A DNA stretch of 64,000 nt. Origin: Patiria miniata (lineage: Eukaryota; Echinodermata; Asteroidea; Valvatida; Asterinidae). The position numbers and the translations under genes are program-made. Below the pieces are notes generated by a model. It was not told where the DNA came from. It worked only from the letters and a program-made list of their open reading frames with translations, and made no database searches. This document shows, one piece after another, positions 12,233 to 25,262 of this stretch. How positions within the stretch are numbered: the first letter of the stretch is position 1; each line of letters opens with the position of its first letter. Location: positions 802,811-866,810 of the forward strand of contig NW_024037062.1 of the NCBI RefSeq assembly GCF_015706575.1, in the 5' to 3' direction.

Positions 12233-14851
12233 ACATATTGAGTTCAATCGTGATTTAAATTATGGTATTGAGTTGTTTTCGGGAAATCCAAATTTAGTTT
12301 GATAGTTATTGTTCCTGTGCACTCTTAAGACTCAATTTCCGAACCTCTTAGTATCAGTGCCAAAACTTACATCAGTATAAAAAAAATTGCGAAACAAATT
12401 GTTTGATAAAACTTAGTAATACCTACAGTTTTACTACAAAATGCTTGCTTTACCAGAAATTCAAGGCCGATCTATAATTTGAATTGACTTAAAGGTTAAT
12501 ATTTTCCAGATTTTATAACTTGTCATCTTAAACACGATATGAAATGAAAAACATGAGAAATGTCATCATGCTAAAGGCTGACGCATCGTGTATGTAACAA
12601 CCGCGTCCCTTCTACACGTGATGTCGTGCACGTGGCATTTTGACATTTATGTGACGGTTCAACCTTTATGTCTTTATGAATTTCATTAATAGTAATAAAG
12701 ATTCTACATGAATGTACATCAGTAACAAAATAATAAGATTAGACTTTTTGCCCTTAACTTGCCTACCTATTAATTAACTAATTTCTTATTATTTGAAGAA
12801 GAAAAAAGGTGAATAGAAAATGCGTTTTGATTCAGAAGCCTTCTTTTTATATTTGGGAAAAATCAGAGAATTTAAAGATGAAATCTGAAGCAGAAACATG
12901 GGTGTTTCTAAATTTAAAATTACTCATTGTTGGTAACATGTAAGCTTCGTAATGTTGTTGTCATCCAGCATTTTCAAGTGAAAAAATGTCATGACAAAGA
13001 TGTCATGTGCAAATATGCCTCGCTCTGACACTGAATATGACTGAATGTATTAAATGTTTTGTGCTATATTCCTCATTCAAATGAATGCTAAGTTAGCACA
13101 TTGTTTACCCTCATATTTTTCTTCAAATGTCATTTTTTTCGGTTAAAGGTTTTCTAAGTTTTGCCACCATAGATTTGCACGGCAATAAAATTGAAGCAGA
13201 ATTTATATGCGTGTTTATGAGCAGATGCAAAACACGGGGCATTTCCGCTTTTTACACTTTTATAAAGTGATTATGCTTTGTCAAACGCAAAGACAAATGA
13301 CAAATTAAGATTTATTGGGAACAGGCAGTTTATATTCCATGGTCTTGAAGTAAATTATATGCATATAGTTTCAAATTGGTATGATTTAAAAATTGTTTAT
13401 TCTCATTCAACAATAGCAGCCAGATTACATTAAAACATCAAACAAGTTGCACATACTAAACAATAAAAAGGGAGGACATTATAATAAACGAATGATATGA
13501 TGATATGATGATCAATTACTTGTATTGGAGATAAAATTGACTTTGGCCAGAGTTGTATCTAAAATTGGGAAACATTAATCATCGAAATAAACATCTTACG
13601 GAGAAGGAAATGGGTCTACATCAGGTGGATTTACAAAGATTAGAAGTTATTGCTTTAAAAACGTACCTTAAAACTGTAAAACACTGCGAAGATAGTTCCT
13701 TTCTTGTTTGCCAGAATACACAATACTGTCATTGGATTTTAGATACTGTTAAATTTTGAAAGTTAATAAAAATAAAAATAAACAAATAACAGCGAAGACA
13801 TGAAAAACGTGTTACTATGACTTCAGATTTTATACTTTTTGGACAATGTAAATTTAAAATGAAATTCATTTTACATGAACTTTTTTGTCTTTTTGAGTAA
13901 GGAGAAATCCTTTGGCTTATTCAGTATTTCACGTTGGCCAGAATCTGTTTTCCCTTCTATACTCAGACTGTCTAATTGGATCACAATTACCACCCGTCTG
14001 CTTCACACCACTTCATACATGATCATGAATGCTAACACAGTCAACTACCGCGGTATAGGGATCAAGGAGCGTGTCGTTGTCTCCCAATTACGCCGTCTCA
14101 CACCTCCGATCGCCCCGCTAGACTTGGTCACTTTCACCCGCTCGTTAGATGTAATCCCCGTCCGGACGGACTAATTGTCCCGCTATGTTTGATTAAACCA
14201 ACCGTACAAAGAAACGCAAACAGAGGGGCTTAAAAAGGCTTGTACGGCAAAACACGAACGTGGGTCAAATCCTATTATTAACTTGGACGTGGGTGTGCTG
14301 CTACGCTGTACGGTTAACAGTTAACTTAATTCACTAGCGATTTAGAGTAAGCCGGTTTTATAACCGTTAATTGCTCACCGCACAGCCACACACAGCGAGG
14401 AAGCTTTTGTTTCTTTATAGCCGCGTTATCTGCTCAGCAGCGGATTGATTCTGCGGAGTTTTTTTGAAAACTGTTGTTCTTTTTTTAACTGATCGTGTCT
14501 GTAAACAACAGATTAATTCGGTTTGGTTGGGCATGCGTTCATGGGGGGTGATGTTCGAACGTGAACCGTTAGGTTTAGGATTGGCAATGCATAGTACATA
14601 GTTTAACATTTGAGTCTTCTGTCGAAAAAAACAACAATTATCTTACCGAATTTTGGCACATGGAGAATTGTATACATTACAGTTATGAATATGCAACGAA
14701 ATTGAAAGTCGGTCACGTGTTGGAGGATTTCTTTATCAGTACTTTATCTAGGATTAAACCATAATATGTAATTAAGTTAAAATTCCAATATCTCTTATTC
14801 TATTGTTTTGGCGTTCTGTTGTTTCCATGAAGTCGTAACAAAATACAGCTG
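12233..14851. other. Intergenic, no gene seen
   Basis: AT-rich, apart from a GC-rich patch at about 14040-14180. Short open frames (68 and 99 codons) show no family motif. No RNA gene or transposon end was recognised. Confidence 0.4.
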
Positions 14852-14853
14852 TT

Positions 14854-15240
14854 AGGCCGAATAAAAAAAAACATGTTTCTCGTCCCGGTTTTTGAAAAAA
14901 AAGGAGGAAGAGGGGCTTTTTATTTTTTATTTTTTATTTTTTTCAAGATGGACGCCATTTAAATTTCCTGCAACCGCTGGTGTTTCCACTGTTCAAAGAC
15001 ACTTTTAAATGAAAGACAAGTTGGACAAGAGAACTGAACATATTTACAGCGTCATTTAGAGTTGTATTGGTCTACAATGAACAGTTTTAGATGCATTTGC
15101 TTTAACCGCCGAATTTGCGGACTTTTTCGTTGTATTTTTACTGCATTTTTCAAAAATAAAAGATAATTAAAAAATCCAGGCGGCCTCCAAAAAGGAAGCG
15201 GGCGGGGACGAGAAACATGTTGTTTTTTTTTACTTCGCCT
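14854..15240. mobile_element. TIR element with ACATGTTTCTCGTCCC ends
   Basis: Left ACATGTTTCTCGTCCC at 14871-14886 is matched by its inverted copy at 15204-15220. Outside these, both ends continue through an A/T run to AGGCCGAA (left) and TTCGCCT (right), so the TIRs are about 35 bp and imperfect. The interior includes T-rich low-complexity sequence and no transposase. A target duplication is not clear. Confidence 0.6.
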
Positions 15241-15241
15241 T

Positions 15242-16303
15242 AGCTGCATGTATTACCGTTCAATAGAGATTGACCTTGTCTGGTCCAAAACCCAATCAAT
15301 GATATTTCAACAAACTAAGACAAATCAAAAGGATTCTTAGAATTACAACCAAATTGAGAAAAATGGTGAAAATTGCACAATACTCTTTAGAGCTTTTCAA
15401 GTGAGCAAAATATCACTCCCTAGCATAATTTACTATATAGGAACCATACCCATTCTGGCAAATTCCAACACCCACATGGGAAATCGTACACCCACACACA
15501 CTGTTGGACTTAGTTTCTGGAGGCATGCCAAACCCAATGTAAAAGACCATCAGTTTAGGGGTACTGTACCTATCCCAACAGATTTCAACAAAACCTGCTG
15601 TTGGGCTTTGATGGGTTAAGTTCAGTTAGGGTTTAAACCTATACAGGCCTAGGCTTACTACAGGCACATAGCTTGATAACTTATATATATTGGTCCACTC
15701 AGACAAATACAAAATCTGGGGAAAAACTCAGGTAAATATATATATAAATGTGACAAAAATAAGCGAAGATGAAATTATACTCTCATAGATATTTTTATAG
15801 AAACATAATTATATCACATTGTTGGATAACAAATGTAGATCTGTTCAACTCTTTCATCCGCTTTTAGCTGTAAACAAGATTATAACCAGTGACCTATCCT
15901 TCACCCTCTGAGAATAGATCTTAAGCCCTTCATTCTCTGTGCTTCATTCCCGCCTGGATACACATAGCAATCGTTGGTGGCGTCCTATATCTCTCATTGC
16001 ATTGCGTACACGCATATAATCCCCACGCTGCGCGATTAATAGCGTAATTCCCGATGACGTGCCAAATAGTGACGCACTGAAAGTTAACGAAATTATATTC
16101 ACTGAAATTTTTTTGTAAACTTTTAAGAGTGCTACATGTACTTCTAACTTTTAACTTTACAGTTAAGTGGTCACAAGATTTTGTTCAGGTTTTATTTAGT
16201 CATAACGCCCATTTTAAAAACATTTAGCTTTTCAGATGTTTTGAGACTATAGTGTACAGTTATACGTTAGTGCATGTAACATGAACCAACCATATACTCC
16301 AAA
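15242..16303. other. Intergenic, no gene seen
   Basis: Nothing recognisable apart from short AT-rich words. The 72-codon frame at 15401-15619 has no family resemblance. Confidence 0.4.
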
Positions 16304-17733
16304 AATTGTTTAGCAATTAAACACAATATTGTTATCACTTTGTAAACATGTTTAGTAGCTAAACATTACGTGTGCAATTCCTAAACATCAATGTTCAATT
16401 GCTAAGCACTAACCATCCTTACTCTAACCATGTTTACTATTAAAACATGTTTACAATGTGATAGCAAGAAAGTGTTTTAAAAAAGTGTTTAATTGCTTAA
16501 CACAGGTTTTTGCCGTGTATATGCGTATTTGATATGCTACTTGTTGCATTCAAATTTTCCCCCTTTATCACCTAGCCGAGTTCCTGCACTGAGTGATATT
16601 TTAGTTTTATTGTACTCTTGTAAAAAAAAAACACTTTGTGCCAATCGTTAATACATGTAGTTTAGTGCAAAATATTGACTACAGTGAGTTTCACTTTTAT
16701 GCACATAAAAAACGAGTTAATCTCAGACTTTATGCAGATGATGAAACATCATACATTTTGAAATCACAAATTGTGGCAATAGTTGTTGTTTTCGAATGAT
16801 GGCTTAATATATGAAAATGTCTGTAGTAACACCCATTAATTTCTCTGGTATATTTGTGTTACACGTGCAACTTGCTTGCATGTGTCTGTCTGTGTTCATT
16901 ACAACTTTACAAGTTCTATGTACCTGTCTGTACCTGTTTTACGTACGCATATTTTATGTACCACCGCAGTAGGCCACTTTCTCATCGTTATTGAAAACAA
17001 ACTCGTGTGGCCTTGAAAACTGCCTGGTTTGTTGGTACAAGCAGCTGTGTGTTACTTGATCTCATGCAACCCCTAACCCCTAACATACACAAACCGCCAT
17101 TGTGGGGTTACATAACGTTATTAACTCGCCCAAACCAGAAGTTTGCTGGAGTCAAAGAAAGTGTAAAAGATGGGTGTTCAAATAGTGTTTGGAAGCTAAA
17201 AGGTCCTATCTAATTCAATTCTACAGAATATTACAGAGTCTTTTTTTACAGTACATGTTTGAAAGGTGATTATCTGCACAATTTTGTTGGATTGATTGCA
17301 CAAATTCTAGAGACAAATTGAGCTATGAAACATGAACATTTGACTTATATTCAGAGAAGGTTCGCCTGATTTTCATCATGTTTATATAACCCTGACCATT
17401 GGGATAATTCGTGTGAAATCTTCTGTAGGATTCATTGCCATTTTTTGTCATGGCTGTCTCCCAAGACTCATAAATGCAACTAGGAATATTAAATTTTGAA
17501 TCTGCAACACTTTCGTTTGTTTATATTTGCAAAAATTGTGTTTAGCAATTCAGCACTTTTCGAAACACTTTCTTGCTATCACTTTGTAAACATGTTTAAA
17601 TACTACTATTGATGGATTGTGTTTAGCAACTGAACATTCATGTTTAGGAATTGAACACGTAAGGTTTGGCTTCTAACCATGTTTACAAAGTCATAATAGC
17701 AAGATTGTGTTTAATTGCTAAAAACAATTTGAC
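16304..17733. mobile_element. Element with about 200-bp inverted ends, or two inverted MITEs
   Basis: The segment 16304-16503 aligns with the reverse complement of 17535-17733 along its whole length. Shared words include TTAGCAATTAAACACAAT, ACTTTGTAAACATG and CAATTCCTAAACAT. Each arm is also near-palindromic (GTTTAGCAATTAAACAC near one end, GTGTTTAATTGCTTAACAC at the other). About 1 kb of unrelated AT-rich sequence separates the arms and contains no recognisable transposase. Either this is one 1.43-kb element with long TIRs or two MITE copies in opposite orientation. Confidence 0.6.
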
Positions 17734-20700
17734 TCGTGGTGGACTAGTACGGATATAACTGTTGAGTGCGAGAAACGAATTTCACAATAATATCACACAA
17801 ATTATCGATATTAGTGAGTTTCTTAAATGGAAGATAATCTACAGATGTCTTTAAAGATAGTTAACAAATAAAACAGTCATTCCCGGTATTTTATTTGCAG
17901 TGATACAACTTGCGAGTTGTGCATTCTCTGAGAAAGTTTTTTTAAATCTCAAGCACACTTGTTGCATGTGTCCGTTTCTGAGTGACATTTGGTTTTTAAC
18001 TTTGTACATATAAGTAACTATTTGAATGTAAAAGTTGATATGCGAGAGGTACGCATGTCATTTATTCATTGACATGATTTCCTGACAAAATCTCTTTCCA
18101 ATGAGAAAGTGCAACTCCCCTGAGTTTTGACAATCACATGCATGTGAATCGGTATAACTAGCCAAGCGAGTTAGCGCACGTCAGGATATGCTGAAGGGGG
18201 ATTAGCACGCTACGTTAGGCGTTCATCGGACCCACGTACACCATGTGCATATACACCGCAGCGTGCCTAAACCCCGGAGCGAGATTCTCATGAATTCCCA
18301 GGCCGGGAAAGGAGCGCACTAGACCCACGGGCGACTTGGTATCGATTGCGGTCCGATCCGACAGAAAGACAGAAAAAAAGAACATGCCAACGCACTATGA
18401 CTTCAGTCAGTAAACATAAGTTGCTTGCCACGTTAAAGGCGACATAACTGGAAAACTAACAATGGGAAACATTTTGTTAACGAAGTTTCACTTTTTTGAA
18501 AAGTTTGAGGGATTCTTTAATTATTATTTATTAAGATCGGGCCTTCTTCAAAAGGTTTACATAATGAGCAGAAGTTTACAATGTTCCCCAAATGTTGTTT
18601 TAAGCACAACAGCTAATTTAATGCGAGACAAAGAGTAATTGAATTTGACTGCATTTACTTAATGATTCAACATGATTACAGAAAATTCGTAATGTTTTAT
18701 CTTATGGGAAGACCTTGACACAAAGTGATGTGGGCCTATATAAAATGTTATTAATTGACTTCCTATCTGGGTAGTTCGTTGAAAGCCTTTCCCATTGATA
18801 ATTTATCGCGTGGTCGATCTGCCAACCGGCATGGTAAGGTGGTTTTACGTTTACTTGATAACAGAATGTTAATGATGCTTCGAAGTAATGATCACGCGTG
18901 CCTTTATGTTCCCGAGCTTAAATGTCAACGGCTGGTTGTCATGGTGACTGCAACAGGTGTCCATCCATAAATTATGAATCAACCGTGCTTGGCCCGCCGG
19001 AGGCTTGCCACAAAAATTCTGAAAGAACTAAGAAAAAAAACAGTCTCTTCATTGTCTCTTATTTCGTAATACATTTCGTAATAATCAGTACCTCGTCCGT
19101 CCGTCCGTCAGTTTGTCCGTCCATCAGAGCCAAAAACAAAATTACACTTTCGTAAGCTCACCTTTTTTGGTCTATCAGTGATTCTGAAACAGATTTCTAG
19201 GCACATAATTATGTCGCTAAAAAGTCTCATGAAACTCTTTCAAAAGCTTTTCAAAAGCATTTCTATTCTGTTTAAAACTTTGATGCAAACTGGGTTTACT
19301 GTTAATTTATTTACCTAAAATAATCAAATAATTTTTTGTTCAAAATGATGTTAAATAATAACCTTGACGGCCTCATTCAAAAACTCGTGAAAGGGACATG
19401 TTTCGCGATGTCTTCTTCACCGTTGATTCATTGTAAACAGCCTGACGTTACTAGTGATATGTCACTTTGGTGCATTGTAGATTCAGCAAAATTCTTTTCC
19501 ACAAATTGTCCTTTTTCCAATCGTCAAATCAAATCTGTGGCAAATCATTGGAGTACAAAGTAATGGAGCATAATACATGAAACATGTGTCCCTTCAAGTT
19601 ACAAAGGTCAAAGTGACATTACTTTTAAAAACAGCAATAATTCAATTTACATTTATTTGCACCAATTGGGGGTCTTCAAAATCTTGTTTCTCCCGTTTGT
19701 CAGTCCACATTAAGTTTGTTGACTTTCCACCTGTATACAAGTAGCTTGATTTGGCTTAACTTGTTTCTAGAGTTCCATTGTCCCTTTAATTCCCTCCCAA
19801 TCCCTACTCAAAGATATCATGTCGTAATGCGTTAACTGTTCCCATCTCTGGTATGCCGCCCCTTCCCGCTAAATCCGCATTACATCAGCTCTGTAAGACC
19901 GTAAAGACCTTTTGGCCATAAACCATCCCTAAACCAAGCCCGAATAGGCAGCGATGTGTTATTTTTAACTCCTACTCGTCCACAGCTAGTTAAGAAAGCA
20001 GGGTGTCCTGCATTAGACCCCCAAAAAAGTGGTTCCTTGGGTAAGAAGAAGAAACAAAGATTGGCAGGGGAGATCGGTATGTTCAAGAGGTCGACAACAT
20101 TCCGTGAGACACAGATAATTGGAACCAACTGCTGGAGTTTTGGTTCGTTCGCGGTCCGTAAAGAACTCCTGGTAACTCGCCATTGTTCGGTGACAATGTG
20201 GTTTGGGGCTTGCACGCCTAATAAACTGCACTCTGGTTAAGCAGGGGAGGGGGTCCTTTTTAAAGAACTTGGTTTTGTGTCTAGGATCATTGAAGTTTTG
20301 TGGAATAACTTGGAATAGCCTAAGTAGTTCTGTACCTTCACCACTTCAATTTTAAATCGAGTATATCAGTTTCAACCGGTTTTATAAGCCTCATGAGTTA
20401 AGAAGTGCATGTTTTCTGTCATAATGTCTGGCTCGCTTAGCCGAACGAAATAAGTGATTTTACATTGACAATTGAAAAGTTTCATATGTCAAATAAAAAC
20501 AATGTTGTTCCCACTGTTTCATGTGCAATTTAAAAGTTATACCATTGGTTGTATCCGTTGAAGATACAACGGTTAATTTCATGTACATGTCCTTTGATAA
20601 TCAAAGTAAAATAAATACCGACTAAGCATTACAGGGAGCAAAGTTCTAACTATTAAAACAAATCGGTTTTGCTGATTTTTTTTTTCTCTCTCTCTGTGAA

Positions 20701-23700
20701 GAGTCTCTGTTCTCGAAAAACTACCACAAGATTCTTCCAGCCAAATTACATATCATCTTCTTTATGCGTGCTAATAGAACGTCCCATCCAGTGCATGACG
20801 TGTCAGGAATTTGATTTAGGTCCGTACGAGGAAAAACGTGACCGGGCGAACGACCTGTGGCCAGGGGGGAGAAATCGCACTGTTTACGGTGGAAAGTCGT
20901 GGCCCCGTGACTCATCACCCACGGAGTTTAAACAGACTCATGCATGATTTCACTTATTAGCAATAATGATGTAATATAAAAGGAAATCTCCGCAAAACAA
21001 CCATTCGGCGTATAGGTAAAGCAATTATACTAACAACGCCAACTTGTTTTTACCGTCTTTGTAAATGTAGCCAAGAAAATTCTATATCTAGACACCTACC
21101 GTAATTATACAGAAATGCAAAGTTAACTTCTTCTGTTTTCGCGAAATATTGGTCAAACCCCCTTATATTGGGAATATTTGTCGTGTTTCTTTGCAACCAC
21201 CTGAGGGTGTTTCTGCAACAGGTTGTACACAAACAATCTTAAACCCCTAACAAGGGAAAGAAAGGGGTCAAAGACCCGTTCTGAGGGGGGTGGGGAGAAG
21301 ACATTTACACATAAATGGGTTGATCCTCTCAACTACACACAGAGATTAGCAATTCTTTCAAGTCTTTTTTCTTACCGCAAACTAAAGAATAGTTAAAGAG
21401 ACAGCGAACACAATCTGGCATCAGATTGTCGTCGCCAGCCTTTTCCCCTTTTTTTCTCCTTGATTTGCGAGGAGAAAAAAGAGAAAACAATCCCATTTTA
21501 AGCTTGCGTAAACAGTGGGCAAATAGTGCAGTCGATTTATTTACTCTTTTCTGCCTGTGGATTTTGGAGTCTTGTTGAATCATGTCTGGCTACAGATTTC
21601 AACGAATTTAGCAAATCCGATGCAAAAGTGCAACGATTTGACCCATAGTTTGATTGTACAAACATAGATGTTTAATTTACATTTGGTAAAAAAGCTCAAC
21701 AATTGTGTATATTGATAACGGTGGCATTTGTGGACGTTTGAGCAAAATGTCATTCCGTCTGCTATTGTGTTTTCACATAGGCCTAGATCATTGTGTAACA
21801 TTGGTCTTTATTGATCAGATCATAAAAATGATGAATTGCGTAAGGTCGTAAACCACTTCCCTTCGAAATTCAATGTCTTATAAAACTAGTGATGAATGCG
21901 TTTTCTTTATGACTTTATCTATTGTGTATGAAATAAAAGGTCTGTTTCCAAATGTCGCACAGTTTTCCAGTCATGCGAATTGAGTGAAAATTCAGCTCAA
22001 TAGATTCAATTGTTATTTCTCTTTTGACATCTAAAACCGAAAATTTAAACCAAATTTAATGGCATTTTTAGCTCTAAAAATGTGATATAAAAGTTGATTT
22101 ATTAAAAAAATGTGGATTGAATTTGACAAAAACTACCCTGAGTCAAATTCCAACTTTGGAAATAATTGCACTTTTTTTCTGTCGGAATTGCATTCAATAG
22201 GCCTATCCAGTCCCTTTTTTACACTGCACTCAGCAAATTTAACAGATTCTTGTAAATTATTGATTGTAAGTCTTGTTCTTTTTATATTTTCTTGTTTTCT
22301 TGTTTTATATCAACATTCTTCTGTGCTGAAGGCAAAATAAGGGACAGTTATTGAATACCTCTTTGCTTGGTATGAACTCTGCTCATGTAAAACGCTCTTG
22401 TGTTTGTGTATCATTCGGAAAGAATTTGAACCAATTATGATTCAAGTTGACTTAACCTACAGAGAGCCGCATAAATATACCACACGTAACCCAATACACT
22501 TCGCCATCAGAGCGAGTGTTTATGTAGCAACTGCCTTCAAGACCAGACGGTTCCACTGGCTATGCCCATCCTTACTTTTGCCTAGTGGCAAGGTTCTCTT
22601 TTTACCCCTCGAACGAACTCCATCATTCGGGGTATAATAATAATGAAGACATAAAGTGCCATCTTGAAGACATGATGAAGAATCGAAAATAAATTGCAGC
22701 GTAGTGACTTCTTTAGCGAGATTGGGTTACTGGTAATTTACTAAAGCTGATTGCGATTTGAGGGTCAGTCATAACAAACGGAGGTCATTTTATGTTTGTA
22801 GTTCCATTTCCCCCCTTTTTTGCACCTGTCTTTCGTCGGTGTCCCGAGGGTTGTTTACATCGAGAATGCACGTGGGACAGTCAGGATTCCTGTCCTAGGG
22901 ATGTCTTAATATAATTTACTTGGAACTGTATCAATATATGATAAAGTGCACTTCAAAAGAAGGAAGATTTCTTTTATCAGTTGTATGTTATGTGTGGTGT
23001 TGGTTGACCTAGCCCGTAGCTAGATCGTTGAGGGTTGGAGCTGGGCCGACACACGGTGTCCTACCGGCCCACGCGGCGCCAGGAAGCCTAAATAGTTCCC
23101 AACGAATGAGAAGGCTTTTCTTTCACCGTGTAGAATTGTAATATAATTCAAAAAGAGAGACACCATACAAAAAATCAATGAATATGATTAACTTGACGAC
23201 CGTGTCGTCAAAAGCTATCATCATTTTCTCGCTTCTGACGATGATAAATGTTACTTAAATTGCACAATTTGGTTGAATTCGTTCGGTTTAAATGGCCGTC
23301 TTATCTATTGTTAAGATGGACGTCTGTTATCGTCCAACCGCTCATCCGTACCAACAGGTTCCTTTGATAAAAACCCAATTATTCGCGAGCGAATCAGGAT
23401 CAGGTATCTGCGGGTATTCATTTTACGCCATTTGTAAGATCAGCCTGCTGAAAATGAGGAGTTTGGAAAATTCTTCATCGAAGTTTTATTGAAATAAGTA
23501 TAGATGTTGACAACATCATTGTAATTTAAAAAAGTTAAGTCTTAAAGATTTCTTTAACGTTTTTAGAGCTTCTTTGCTTTTGTTTTCGATCCGAGATGTC
23601 TCTGTCCTAAATTCATGTGTATTTTTTCTCATAATCAATCCGTTTATTTGCTTTCAAAATATTCGTGAAACTTTTTTAAATGGACAACATATTGTCACTA

Positions 23701-24974
23701 GCTAATGTCCCCGACTGACTTTTTTGGCACTTTTTCAAGTTTATATACTCACGAAGCCATTTTTACTTGCGAAATTGCCGTTAACGAATACACCAATAAC
23801 GAGCAAAATGTGTATACATTTATCAATCAGTTATAACTTGACTGTTTCATTCCTTCAGAAAATGTAAAAGAAGTTATCAATCTCGTGTCTGGTTTTGAGC
23901 ATTATTAATGGAAAAAAACGACGCTGAAATGTCACTATAGAGTTACGGAAAGGAATGATAAGGAAAAATTGAGCATGCGCAGTTCAATCTCATCCCAAGG
24001 CTGTTTGATGACACACGTCTACGAAACAAAAAGCTACAAAAGTAAACATCAAATAGTTACAGAAAAAGAACCACTCAAATACTCCTTCCCGAAGCAAAAA
24101 AAAAAACACCTGTTGTATAAGAGATTGAAAATGCCTCCCCTTCCCTCTAACCAAAGAAATCAAAGATGGAAATCCTTGAGACAAATAAAACCCATCGACT
24201 TTCGAGGTGAAACAGCATAGCCCAGGGGAAGACAAAAAAAGGACGGAAAAGATCTTCCCGCCTAAAATAATCAGATACTTGTTTGCTCAACCCCTGTGAG
24301 GCTTTCAGTGGGCTGAGAGGGCCACTTTATACCTCGCAGGTTGACATAAGAGATTAATTTGGCCACTTTCAATTTATCCTTGCTCACTTTATGGACTTTT
24401 TGCTGACAGGTATACTATAGATCTCGCCAAACGAAACTTAGCAAATAATGGTGTCAAGGAGTCGAATAGACTAGTAAAATTCAATTTGTGCATTTCAAAA
24501 ACGTACAAAACATAGTAAGTGAAAATGTACATCTTCTACTGTATGAAGCATAGGCCTAATACTTCATTAAAGCAAGAAGGTGCCATGTTATATTTCATGA
24601 CTATAACAGTCGAAAGTTTCAGGTTTGGATACAATTGGTATGTTTTCTCTCCCAAACACACATCCGCTTAATACTTTCCCAAACTACACAAAAACACACT
24701 CAATAATCATTGTATCTTGACATGTTTTCTCGAATGATTATAGTTGTAGAGAGATAGGCCTACATTATATACGCGAAAGTTAGGTCTCAACTTTTTGGAG
24801 CTCGTCCCTGTACACGCGCTCACACTCCCAACGGGGTTCCAAAGTGCGCCCTCTGTATTCAGTAAAGTTTTCGTTGTTGAAACTTGAAGATTAATGCAAA
24901 TAACAATACACACAACCAGCATGAATAAACATAGTAAGTGATTGTCTTCTATCACGTTGAATGTTGGGATGTCT
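17734..24974. other. Intergenic, no gene seen
   Basis: A 7-kb AT-rich tract. A GC-rich patch lies at 18160-18370, a (GTCC)n-like microsatellite at about 19095-19125, and a moderately GC-rich patch at 20815-20930. Reading frames reach 111 codons on opposite strands over the same DNA (19880-20240) with no recognisable motif. An AAAGGGACA word at 19392 has an inverted partner at about 19781, possibly a decayed MITE. Confidence 0.4.
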
Positions 24975-25262
24975 CGTATGCAATAATAATAAGAAGAATA
25001 TGGTATTTGTAAAAGCGCTTTATACCAAAGGTCTCAATTATCAAAGCGCCCTCACAATTATTACCCCTGTTCATCAGGCCATGAGACCAGTTTTTGGAGC
25101 AGCTCAAGATCAGTGCATTCTAGACTCTACCTTCACGGGTGGAGAGAGGCAATTGTAGTAAAGTGTCTTGCCCCCGAACACAAGCCCCATGTTCCCCATC
25201 AGGGTTCGAGGCCACGTGCCGCGGCGCATGAGCCGAACACCGTAACCATTGGACCACAGCGC
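24975..25262 (-). mobile_element. tRNA-derived SINE (family 3), minus strand
   Basis: Read on the minus strand, the head has TGGTCCAATGG (A box, 25246-25256) and a degenerate B box (about 25201-25213). A body with 'gcaagacactttact' and 'taaagcgctttt'-type words follows, and it ends in a short TTCTTATTATTATT repeat at about 24985, which looks like a SINE 3' tail. Boundaries are approximate. Confidence 0.6.
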
